Positions 22,701 to 32,836 of a stretch of 38,040 nucleotides of DNA are shown in pieces. The stretch is from the NCBI GenBank assembly GCA_027604005.1, contig JADGJT010000103.1, forward strand, positions 26,658 to 64,697, written 5' to 3'. The position numbers and the translations under genes were made by a program. The notes beneath the pieces are model-generated. The model had not been told where the DNA came from. It saw only the letters and a list, made by a program, of their open reading frames with translations, and made no database searches. Positions within the stretch are counted from its first letter, which is position 1. Each line of letters begins with the position of its first letter. The DNA is from Dinochytrium kinnereticum. Taxonomy: Eukaryota; Chytridiomycota; Chytridiomycetes; Chytridiales; Chytridiaceae.

Positions 22701-25538
22701 GAGACGTTGCGAGAAGTGTGGAGGAGTCCCATCTCCACATATCTGTCTTTTGGAGCTCGTCTATAAATGGTAGGTACTTCCCTGCTTTATCATCGATGTA
22801 TATGCAGCAAGCTGAGATGGATTGGTCCTATGTCGCGCAGTTAGCAAGATCTTTTATAATGGATTTTAATTTACCTTGGTCTCATGGACAATCAAAATCT
22901 CGCGAGTGTCTTCATCTACTCGAAGGAGAATCATATCACCATCATTCATCAAGAGAATGATGTATGGATCCAAAACAGAGCTGGAAACGATCCACTGATC
23001 GTGATTTCCAATAGGTGAGTCCTGCACCTTTTTTCCAGCTTTAAGGGATGCCTGTTAGCATAAATCATCAGAGAATAGCAATCGCTCACCAGGATTGAGG
23101 AGTAATACCCCGTTGGGATGGACCTGAATAACAAAGCGATTTCCCAGGATGGAAGCGGCAGTTACAGTAGTACCAGAAGAGTAAAAGTCCGTATCCTGAA
23201 CCTCCTGAAGCTCTTCACCCGTTTGAAGGACCTATGCCAGTAACAGAAACAACATGCAGAGCAATCGATGAGAAAGGAAGGAGGAACGAGCATAAAAACT
23301 CTCACAAACACTTGAAAAGAAGCTATGAACCCACCGTCGTCTTGTACTCCTCAGACATGACCAGATAATCATGATACCCGCCCTCCTTACCATCCACTGT
23401 GCACCTAACAGCCCACACATCCTGGACCTGTGGCAACTCAACCGTCGTCAAAATCTTTGGCCGAACATTCTTCTGAAACACTCCAAGTGCCCCATCCGCC
23501 CCCTCCCCAAGGCACGCAACAATCTCTAGGTCCTTCCGCACAACCGACGGCGTGTAAGCGTCCTCAAAGTACTTTGCCGACTCTCCAATCGCCATGTCTC
23601 TAATTGGGCCAGTGCCAAAGAGAGAGTCGCAAACCCGGAGTTGAAATCGACGACCATCGCCTTCAATGGACACACCCCCATTATGGGGGACGGAGGTCGA
23701 GTTGGAACGAGAAAGACTACTATCTCCGTAGATGTCGTCGTCGTCGTCATCATCTATGTCCATTGGTTGGCGTTTTGAGGAGGTTTCTTGGGAGGGATTG
23801 TTAAAGACGTCATGCTCTTTCACTTGAATTAGGAGCGAGTCAGCCACACGGGACCCCAGGAAAATATATCCAATCGAGGTTCCCTGAGGTGTAAAGCCCT
23901 GACCTACCCCTCCTAAGCCTCCGAGAGCCCTCGCAAGTCCATCACCACCCCCACCAATCCTACAAGCGCAAAAAGGCATCATAGCTCGGATACCCAAGCG
24001 CGTGAGCTTGAACTCTTTCAGCCCACCCTTTCGTCTTCTCCATCCAGTTCCATCATCGTGACCTACGAGCTCCACCATTAACATCTCACCCGACCTGAGA
24101 ACCATCATTAGAGTATCGGGGTTCACGAAAACCGCCTCGGAGCCTTCAAGAGATAGCGCGAGATGCTTGTAATCTATCACATTAGAAGAGTGATAGAGAG
24201 GGTTGTCCTTTCGCGTCGTGGGGCCGAGTGTCTCGGCAACGGGTGGGGTGGGGAGGTTTACTTCCAAACCGTAGAATTTGTTTACAGCGCATGCGATACC
24301 GGGAACTGAGGTCTGATCGACGTGAATGATGGAGTTGGTGCAGACTATTAGAACGCCGCCAATGGGGAGCGGGACTGGGATAATCTTGTAGGCGTTGTAA
24401 GGGATTTGCTGGATGTGAAAAATAATTGGGAAGGCCTTCATCGACGTATCGACGGAGATTACAACCAAAGCACGGGTATCACGTCTTCCGGCCAGACGAC
24501 TGTCAAAGAAGAGGTTTAATAGGTAATGATGGTGGTTTTATGGATTACCCTGTCCAGGTTTGGGTTGTTTCGTAGAGGATAGCGAGGGTAGGCTCTACGA
24601 AGCCATAGAGAAAACCAAAATCAACAATATTTCTAAGCTTGACATCAATAGCGTTGGTGGGCATCACGAAGCTCGGCAGAAAAGGGTATTTGCTAACGTC
24701 AGAAACAAGGAAAGCACATTAAGATAAAAAAAAAGAGGCGATGATCATTCCTACCTGGTGGCATCATCGACCTCGGCCTGCATACCGGCGTCTTGCTTGA
24801 AAGGAAGAATAGCCAGCCTGTCGCCATAAAACGAAAGCGCACCGCACCGGAACTGAGGATCCATCCTGACTTCTGGAATGGATTTGTCTGTCATGATCTC
24901 TTTCTGTATGAAAATACGTTTAGCTCAAAGAAGCGTAGAAGCGTAATGCGAAAGTATCGAGATTAGACCTTGAACTCCTCTCTTTCATAGTAATGCATGG
25001 ACACTGTCACAATCGTCTGCTGGGAGCGAGAATATTCGATAAGGGCCATCTTTATTGAAAAAAAAAGGAGGGGAGAAACAGCAGAACGAATTTAGAACCC
25101 AGTTAAATGTCCAGGACGGCTGAGGGACAGCCGTCCTTTATTGCAAACCTTCGCGTCTCTGAAGCTCAGAAGCAACGAATCCATCCCACCGAGTCCAACT
25201 GATGTCGACGTCCGAACAGTCACCATGGAGGTGATATTTCCGTTCATCCGAAACTCTCCAGCGAGCTCCAGCCTAGCCACCTTTGCGGTTCTTCCGCTTC
25301 TCTCCCCATTCACCCCTTCACCGCCTCCGTTTGCCATTTGGATGTCAACATCCGCACCTCCAACCTTGGCAACCTGCTGGGCATGGCCCACCTCCTCCTC
25401 AACCTCAACCACATTGTACACCTGGAGGATATGAGCCTTGGAGACGATCAGGTTGACGGCGTCGGGGGAGGTGAAGCGGGCCTCCAGGCATGCCTCGACG
25501 GCCGTTGGGGGATGGACCTCCTTCCACGCCGCATACAT
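19703..25538 (-). CDS. CFT1: Cft1/CPSF160, mRNA 3'-end cleavage and polyadenylation factor scaffold
   Basis: Very large beta-propeller protein (MMS1_N/CPSF-A architecture) that scaffolds the polyadenylation-signal recognition module with WDR33/Pfs2 and CPSF30/Yth1 in the nucleus. The N-terminus MYAAWKEVHPPTAVE matches the MYA..K..HPPT start of CPSF160. LLLSFRDAK joins by splicing to MALIEYSRSQQTIVTVSMHY, again as in the family. Later landmarks are IIFHIQQIPYNAYKIIPVP, the CPSF-A region at about 20800-21550, and the C-terminus HHAGLNPRGFR spliced to RFILDGDILCTYLSLSVEQQ and ending EAVAGTDFF at 19703. More than a dozen introns interrupt it. An Asp-rich low-complexity loop lies at about 23730-23760. 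I start at 25538 because homology begins there, although the frame is open upstream. Complete in the window. Confidence 0.93.
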
Positions 25539-26275
25539 CACCAAGAACAAAAATTGAAATTTCCCTTTGAGAGCTCGCCTGCATCGTCGCCAGCGGCATC
25601 TTCTGGTCTCCAGCGGCGCGACATTCCAGCGACTGTGGCGGAGCGACGCCATGAAGGCCTTCCCCCAGACAGTCTCCCCGACAGCCGCATGCATCGCGCA
25701 CGCTTATTCCGCATCTGGAGGCTGGGGGGGCCGTCATGGGGCCTTTTTGCCGTGTCGTTTTGCGTCTTGTTTTTAAGTGAGACTTTGATGATGCTTTGGG
25801 GTTGGCGTTCAAGGCTGTTGCTGAGGATGAGCGAGCTTTAGACCATAGGAATGAAATGTTAAGACATGTACCCAGCATTCCCTTTTTTTTTCAATCATCT
25901 CTGCCAGATACTTTCCGAAAGCGTAAAGGATTGGCCTCGCCACGCAAGACCCAGGCATCAGTTTCATTGCAATATTCTTAGGTGATTTCGAAGATTCATT
26001 CATTGCTAGATCTGAGGGGCAGGAGAGAGATTTACGGAACCAGCCGAATTCAAGTCGCAAAGGGCATCTGTTTGGTTAATCTTTGGGGCTATCCAAGGAT
26101 TTCGAGACATTTGAAGCAAGCCGGACACTTCCTCTATTTCAGCCCCAAAGTGAATGGTTTATTACAGGTGAAGGAATCGAAACCAAAGAACGAAAAACAC
26201 AAAAACTCGTTAAAACACTCAAAAAGAACAACAGCGAAAACACAAAGAGCTCACGCAGGTCTTTAGCATTTACCC
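25539..26275. other. Intergenic region upstream of Cft1
   Basis: About 740 bases between the receptor stop and the Cft1 start, both genes reading leftward. It should contain the receptor 3' UTR and the Cft1 promoter. The Cft1 frame stays open upstream to about 25694 but the extra residues are Arg-rich with no family match. Plus-strand frames such as 26083-26361 overlap the receptor end and look incidental. Confidence 0.4.
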
Positions 26276-26653
26276 TTACTGAACCATGTCAGTCAGCACC
26301 TTCATCCATCTTTCTTTCAATTCAGAGGTGGCGACCTGAATCTGATAATGCGTGCCGTTGAGAACGCATCCAAACATGAACTGGTCCTCAGCGTTAGAAA
26401 TCTCCTCGACAGTAATGCTTCGAGCCTGAAAGCATATTCCAACTTCACTGGCGGCGGATTTCTATGGGTAACATGATCAGTGATGGGATGGGTTGAAAGA
26501 GGTTTTCATGCTCACGTCTGCTAATCGAGAGTTTGGAAACATTGCGATGAACTTGGAAGTGGGGATGATGACCAGAATCATGTCCTTCCACGCGGCCATG
26601 CTCATGGCGAACTTTGTCTTTCCGAACCGCACGTAGATGGCCCCTTCCATTGA
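26276..26653 (-). other. PH-like C-terminal module, probably last exons of the class C receptor
   Basis: Two exons, joined by an intron with GTGAGC and CATAG ends (about 26515-26464), encode about 105 residues beginning SMEGAIYVRFGKTKFAMSM and ending KERWMKVLTDMVQ. A first strand, a central KFIAMFPNSR strand, a YQIQVATSELKER strand-to-helix junction and a final helix with a conserved-type Trp fit a pleckstrin-homology fold. Only about 50 bases separate its first Met from the upstream in-frame stop of the receptor, leaving no room for a promoter, and the splice phases match. I therefore treat it as the receptor's tail. The PH assignment is by pattern only and needs a structure comparison. A separate small gene is the alternative. 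Confidence 0.55.
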
Positions 26654-29600
26654 CTAGAAAAGAAGCAAGTTTAAACATGGAACATATACAAAAAATAAGT
26701 GTTAAAGTCGTTTGGCACCAACATCCGACAAAACGTTCTTGATGTTCTTTGCGTTCGTCCCCGCAGACGAGATACTTCCTCGCCCACCTCCAGACCCTTT
26801 AACAACGCTCGAAGCCCTCACAAGCTGGTCTTCTGAAACGTTATCATCCTTGTGTCGAAAAAGCTCAATGATCTTGGGAAGGAACATGTTCATAGTCACA
26901 GCGACAGCGAATAACTCGATCGCAATACCGCGGAACACGTACTGAAATTGAGCCCCCATTGCCTCGATATAGCTCAAAGGAAGCTGTTGTGTTAAAAGAA
27001 GATAGAAACCATAATTAGAAATGAACAATAAAAAGAAAGTCGTTGAGGGCCTCACCAGAATAATGTTCAGCAACACCATCGTGTAAATAGTATACCCAAT
27101 ATACTTGCTCTCATTAAACGGGCCCTGGACGTTTCGAGTACAATAGGCCAAGTAAACTCCAGCTGCCAGCATCAAAGAATTGTATGCGACTAACCCCCCG
27201 ATCATCCCCCATCCAAAATTGCTGTTTCGGCTCTTGCAAGAGTAGAATTGAGAGGTAGTGAGTGGAATGAGGACTTTCTGGGGCGGATCAACCGCCGTCC
27301 AGACGATAAGAACCACAATGTTGACGCTGATTAGCGCCAGGCAGGTTTTAAGAAGTTCTGAGTCTTTAAGGTTCATTTTCGTCATGTATTTATTCCTTTG
27401 AAAGCCATGCAAAAAAGAAAAGAAGTAATAGATATGGTTAACACCCAACCATCGTCTCCAAAAATCACAAGCTAGCTCACCTGAAGATCTTGAATATTCT
27501 CCAATTCTTTGTAACAAGTGCCGCGACGGTGAACGAGTAAGCCATCACAACCAGCCAAGGTTGCAAAATACATGAAACACGCGATGGCATCCCCGTATAT
27601 GAGAAAATGGCACCATGAGCTATGAGAGTCCCTACGACCATGACCAGCATAAAGATTGGTGAGGAGGAGGTGAGCAGCTTATGCTTTCTGTAAACAAGAA
27701 TGACGCAAAAGAGAGCTATGGCCATGAAAGCGAGAAGAATGGCGGTGATCATAAAGGCGAGGCCCAGAGGAGATTTGAAGTCAACGAAAACTACGCGCCA
27801 AAAAATGTAGTCCTAAGGTCAGATACATGCTGTTTCCTTTTTTTTCAATGCTTAAAGGCGGAGGTCTACCTGGTGGGCCCAAATCAATTGCGGGCTCGAC
27901 GTAAGTACGAATAGCTTTCTGAATTGAGACGGTCCTGTGAACCATGAAGTTAAACACTTCGTAATATACCAACAAATGCCCAAAATGCACATACATTTGT
28001 TTTATACCCTCGGCGACGGGTACTTCGTCTCTAAGAATCTTGTTTGCCATCAAATAAATCTCCTCCGAGGCAGCCAAATAGTAGGGTGCCGCTCCGGCCG
28101 CGGGACGCGCAGCCACCTGGAGGGAAGCGAATTCGCCACACTGTGGGTTGAGGCGACAAAACTCGGCATCTGTGAATCCATATCAACAAATGAAAAACTA
28201 ATACTTCACCCGTGATGGTGAAAGCAATGGCCGACAGCTGCACCGTAGTGCTGCTTACCTGAATACAGTGAGGCGACCGTCGGCATGAGCCCAATGTCTT
28301 TGAACCTTTCAAACTGAAACTCCCGAGATATCATAGTCTGTATAGCCTTAATAGTCGCATTCACGTTCTTAGTGTGTTTGTTTACTGCAAGCTGCCATCC
28401 ACCCAGAGTGGCAGCGCTTTGCTGTGCCGTTCCTCCTGGCAATCGAGTCATGCCGAACGCGGACGTGCCGTTTCGGTTTTTGGGGAAGTCTGCCGCATTG
28501 TTGGTGAGCGAGTAGATGTAAGGCCAAGTGCGGAAAAAAAGAGCATTGCTAAAAATGGGGGAAAGTGAACGAGTTCAGTAAAGCTCCTTTATATTGCTCG
28601 TTTTTTCAACTCACCCTTTTAGCCAGACATTCGCTGATGCTGTTTCATCAAAAACAAGGCCAGTCAGAGGAGTATAGCTTTTCGGAGGCGCAAGCCACGA
28701 TTTTATGCGAGATACAACTTCGACTACTGCTGGGCTATTGACGGAAACTGTTTTGTTGGGCTCAATTATGGTTCCACCGCCGACGGAGAAGACCCATTCA
28801 AGAAAGTTGCAAGTGAGGCCTTCATAAGCTGTTCGTTGTTTTTGTTGCGTGATGATGTAAGTTTAGAAGGTGCACGCAGATATTAGACGCGCAAGAAATC
28901 TACATTAAGCAAGTGTTGTCAATGGACTTACCGTTGTATTGCCCAAGGTATCCTTGGAAGGACGGGTTGGTCCTTCTTTCTGCGGGAACTATGACAGACA
29001 TGATGTTCTCCATTTCTTCCCATGTCTTGGGAGGGCCCGAGAAGTTGTACTTTGCAAGCAGATCTGTTCGATAGTAAAGCATACCATAATCCGCAAAAAA
29101 CGGTGCGGCGACTAGATGAAAATAATGTTGGATCGCGGAAAAAAAAAAAAAAAGGTGCGATAATTATGTCAACTTAAACAAAACAGAAAAAGAAAATGAG
29201 AGGAACATTACCCTGTCTGCCTCCAATATTATTCGCGTTGTAAATGTTCTGAATGTGCTGTGCTTTCACGTTCTCTGGGATAAGGGGAGCAATGTCCAAA
29301 AAGTTGTCAGCATACTGGCCAGGCCAAACGACATCGATCATATAGATATCGTATTCGCTGCTATTGACTTTAATCAAGGACCCGAGAAGCCCTGCATAGT
29401 CAGTAGTTGAAAGAGTGGGTGCCAGGTCTATGATGAGGTCAATGTCGTGCTCGCGCTTTACGGAGTCGATGGCCGTCTTGTAGGAAAGGTAGTCAACGGT
29501 GGCGTTGGCCATCACTGGAAGTCCCAGGAATTTGACGACAGTTCTAAGATCATGATAGAGGTTTTGAGCTCAGGCTTTCCCAAGCAGGTTCGGGAGTGGT

Positions 29601-29723
29601 GGAGAGCATGAACACTACTTACCCTCCGAAAGCATTTTTACAAAGACCTATTAGCAGCGAGAAAAAAAGCAAACAACTCGCAGGGTTTCCGCATGTTCGC
29701 ACTGCGCGCCGTGGCTGGGACAT
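26276..29723 (-). CDS. Class C (GABA-B-like) GPCR with sugar-binding-protein ectodomain and PH-like tail
   Basis: Multi-exon receptor of roughly 900 residues. N-terminus: MSQPRRAVRT, then the hydrophobic core CLLFFSLLIGLC, a signal peptide. The ectodomain looks like a family 1 bacterial extracellular solute-binding protein (maltose/trehalose type, periplasmic-binding type II fold): TVVKFLGLPV, EYDIYMIDVVWPGQYADNFL, LYYRTDLLAKYNFSGPPKTW, GYLGQYN and the C-terminal ARPAAG...YYLAASEEIYLMANKIL. Seven helices follow from about 27770: LGLAFMITAILLAFMAIALF, SSSPIFMLVMVVGTLIAHG, CILQPWLVVMAYSFTVAAL with KNWRIFKIF, then LISVNIVVLIVWT and NVQGPFNESKYIGYTIYTMV, a class C/GABA-B hallmark. The TM3 Cys (SCILQPW) and an ECL2 Cys (FYSCKSR) can form the usual disulfide. 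After a Ser/Gly-rich cytosolic segment the frame probably splices (donor GTTGGT at 26722, acceptor at 26654) into a PH-like exon; otherwise it stops at 26702. It should sense an extracellular solute and signal through G proteins; ligand unknown. Confidence 0.87.
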
Positions 29724-30631
29724 TTGATTTTAAATTCACGACGCGTTGCAGTCGAATTGCAAGACAAGGACAGGAGCAGGTCAGTTCGGCTTGGGAATAA
29801 GTGGGGAAGATGTCTTTCAATATGACTGGTCGGAGGAAACCAGAAAAAAAAAGGATAGGAGTCTAGAGAGTGTTAATGTGGGGCAAATCTTGGAAACTGC
29901 CAAGTGGGCATGGATAATCCTTATTGTTTTGTGATTGCCATCTGCTCCCCTTTCAATTCTGTCTGAGGAGCCTTGCAAATCCTAAAGAGAATCTTCATAT
30001 GCATCAGGGTCTTTTCCCTAGCTTATTACTTATGGTGATTGACCACGATCTCAAAAGTAATTGGACACAATGTCAATCTGCTCAGCGAGTTTCCTTTGAT
30101 GGAGGAATATGTAAGCATCTGATTCATTTATGATCTTCCTGTCCGGTCAGCCATCGTATTTTCCCAACCGACCACCGGATATCGTCCAAGTTCTGATTTC
30201 AACATCACCTTTTTACTGGTAATGCCTTTCATTCCCAAAGGGATCAATAATGCCAGCAACAATGGCGGAATGGACTTAGAGTCTCGCGAGTGACGCGAAT
30301 GTTTTGAATCGGACTGCGATAAGCACGCAGCTCATAATTACCTTACTAGGCAATGAATCGAATACATTGTTTTATGTATTTTTCTAAAGATCTGTACACA
30401 CAAAAGAGTTGGTAATCTCAGATTTTGTGCTGTTGGATTGATGAACTTGTTGAGCTTACGCCTTCGAAACGGAGGAGACGCCGTGTGGTGGCCGCAAATC
30501 ATTATTAGCGTTGGAAAAACATTCGACCTCAAGAGGTTAGCTCTTTCGAGATGTTTTCCGGAGTCTTTTCTTTAACAATAGCCAAGTTACCTTTCGCCCT
30601 TATTTTAATATTTTCCTTTGGTAGTGGCTGA

Positions 30632-30820
30632 TTAACGGGTATCGCTATTTGGTTGGCGAGTTTCTCCTTTCTCTGATAATTGATGCTTGCTCTGAACAGA
30701 TGCAGTCAAGCTTTGATAATCGACGTATTGTCTATATTCCATCGATGAGGTCTTCTTAACAACCAAGTTAGGACTTTGCTTGAAGAGATTCTCTTTCTCT
30801 ATCTTTATGCCTTTGCTCAA
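30632..30820 (-). mobile_element. Possible decayed Ty3/gypsy-like reverse-transcriptase fragment
   Basis: A 62-codon open frame contains SPNLVVKK, a short spacer, R, then VDYQSL. This resembles the start of Ty3/gypsy-type reverse transcriptases (S-P-x-x-x-V-K-K ... R-x-x-V-D-Y-x-x-L). Spacing differs by about one residue. The frame stops shortly afterwards and the catalytic YxDD region is not found, nor are long terminal repeats. If real, it is a short dead remnant; chance resemblance remains possible. Confidence 0.3.
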
Positions 30821-30913
30821 TCATATCGATGTTAATATTCTCATGATGCATCTTTCCATTGACCGAAAGCATATCTTCCCTTCGTTCGGTTGCTAAACTA
30901 GCCTCCGTGGTCT

Positions 30914-31135
30914 TCAACTCCAACTTAGCTGCTCCAAGAGACCAACCATAGATCCAAACTCTCCCCCGTTTTTTCCTGCCCTTTCAAAAGTCGACTCTTT
31001 ACCAACCTCAAAAGGTGTTTCCCGCTCATCCAGAATTATAAAATCATCGATGTTATCGCAGTAGCAGACGTATTGAATCCAACACCCTCCGTTCTTGCAA
31101 TTATCCCGACGGTGCATGGACCCTCCCGTCGTCAT
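30914..31135 (-). CDS. Short hypothetical ORF with clustered cysteines
   Basis: A 73-codon frame starting at 31135 with the Cys-containing stretch DNCKNGGCWIQYVCYCDN, slightly reminiscent of an EGF-like C-x-N-G-G-x-C pattern but without the full six-Cys spacing. No signal peptide is visible and no family is recognised. It lies upstream of the possible reverse-transcriptase fragment in the same orientation, so it could be part of the same decayed element, or it could be non-coding. Confidence 0.15.
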   Translation of the reverse strand: MTTGGSMHRRDNCKNGGCWIQYVCYCDNIDDFIILDERETPFEVGKESTFERAGKNGGEFGSMVGLLEQLSWS

Positions 31136-31636
31136 GGACCAACCAATTCTATGGGAGGATTCAGCTTCTTTGATGGTGGCGGTGAGGAGTTTTTGGTCGT
31201 TTCTATGTGGTGATGGAAGACTGCAGAATCAGCCTGCTGGGCTATGCGCCAGGCGCGTGAGATGGATGCAGCGTCCTCACTGTTTTTGTTTTGGGAGAAG
31301 TTGTGGCGGAGTTTAAAAAAAAGGGATCAAAGTGCTTTCAAAAGCGAAGCCGTGAAATAAGTTTAATAATAAGTGAATATTATACACTGCAACTGGAGCT
31401 TAGGAAGGAAGCTTATAACGGTTTGGAAGAAAGACGAGAGGGATGGCGGTTTTATAAGGAGAAGAAGTAAAAGAAGTGAAAAGAAAAGAAAGGATGAATG
31501 GATGGGGAAAAAGTGGGCATGAACAGGGAATAAACAGGTATCACTCATAAAAATGCCCAGATTTTTGGGACGCTTCACACAGTCAATAACAGAGAACATC
31601 AAAATAAAACAAGAACAAAGCTCTCTGTATACAAGT

Positions 31637-32836
31637 CTACTTTGTCTTGCGGGGAGAATTCATGGCGATGACGATCGCAATGATGATGATGATGATGAGA
31701 ACAACGGTCCCGATGATGGCGAAGATGTACCACTGTTTGTTTCTGGCCCCCTCCGCGTGCTTGTTGGCTACCGACAACTCCTCCGAGGCTAGGACGACGT
31801 TGGCGTATGTCGTCTCGACTTTTGTTTCAATGATGTCGACAAATTGTTGTTGTTCCTAGAAAAGAGAGGAGTAAGAATTTGGTTTATTATTAGAGTGCCG
31901 TGAATAAGAGAAGCAAGCAGAGTATGAGTATCTTTAACAAGAAATAATAAGCAGAAATAATAAGCAGAAAGTAAAACTGGAGATGGGGAAAAATAGGCGC
32001 AAGACTTACCGTGATCATGGCATCAAGCTCAGTCACGATTCTCGACAGCTCAACCACCGACTCCAAAATTCTCTCCAAAGCCTTCTTCCTTTCCTCCACC
32101 TCCCTCAACATCCTCCTCTGGACCCCAGCATTCTGCATGACATCCTGCATCAAAAAGCTCTGCAGATCCCCACCAGCCTCCACAACCTGCCGCACCTCCT
32201 CCTCCGTCGCATCAGGTCTCACAATCTTGATCTGTCGCGCGAATCTCGCCCGAACGTTGCTGGCCACATCGGTCTCAGTTTGAAGGTAGAGTTGGGTGGC
32301 GGATCGGAATCGCCGTCCGGTTTCGGTGAAGGTTGTTTGGCGAGTTTGGGGATCTCCTCCGCGGGATGATTTGAGGCTTTGGATGCCATCGCGGCCTTGT
32401 TGGATTAGGTATTTGCATTCAGAGTTGATGGTGTCGATTTGGTCTTTCAGGTCTTTTTTTTACCAGAGGGCAGATGATTATCAGCATCGACCATTGAGAA
32501 TGAATGATTGTAAGTGGGTGTAAGGAATGAACTCAACTGTCTTCAATGCTGGGCACCGACTCGCCCTCTAACCGCTTGTTCAGTGCCTTGATCGTATCGG
32601 TGTGGACCTCAAGCCTCTGCGCAATCGCCTGGATCTCATCCGCCTTTCTCAAGAAAGAGTAAAGGCCCTCAATCTGCTCTGGCTCCTCGGATGACAGGCG
32701 AATGATGGTGTCAGCAGGTGGCTCCGAGCTGACCAGCTCCTGATCGGCAAAAGAAGTTTGTTCAGAGATTGAACATCCGGACAGGCGGTGAACGCACGAT
32801 GCTCACCCTGTACTCTCCAAGTCTGTTCCTTGCCAT
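31637..32836 (-). CDS. Plasma-membrane syntaxin (Sso1/2-type Qa-SNARE)
   Basis: Qa-SNARE expected to drive fusion of secretory vesicles with the plasma membrane together with a SNAP-25/Sec9-type Q-SNARE and a synaptobrevin. The first exon is short (MARNRLGEYR) and splices to ELVSSEPPADTII. The Habc bundle covers FLRKADEIQAIAQRLEVHTD through LYLQTETDVASNVRARF. The SNARE helix runs from ERKKALERILESVVELSRIV through TEQQQFVDIIETKVE, with the zero-layer Gln in EQQQ. The tail anchor is WYIFAIIGTVVLIIIIIIA, ending MNSPRKTK. The Ile run is encoded by an ATG/GAT microsatellite read on the opposite strand. Four or so exons; the start is the Met at 32836, about 100 bases downstream of a TATA-like element. 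Length (about 290 residues) is normal for the family. Confidence 0.92.
31680..31698. repeat. ATG/GAT trinucleotide microsatellite in syntaxin membrane anchor
   Basis: About six tandem TGA/ATG triplets on the plus strand encode consecutive Ile codons (ATC/ATT) of the syntaxin transmembrane helix on the minus strand. Slippage would change the anchor length by single residues. Confidence 0.85.

Larger units (their letters stand above)
29724..31636. other. 1.9-kb interval upstream of the receptor, no intact gene
   Basis: This region holds the receptor promoter side and the 3' side of the syntaxin gene. It is AT-richer than the flanks. Apart from a possible retroelement remnant at about 30632-30820 and a short Cys-containing frame at 30914-31135 (minus), I see no coding sequence with recognisable domains and no RNA gene. 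Confidence 0.4.

Noticed and set aside
25539..25694. N-terminal extension of Cft1 to an upstream Met
   Set aside because: The residues are Arg-rich and unlike any CPSF160; family similarity begins exactly at MYAAWKE.
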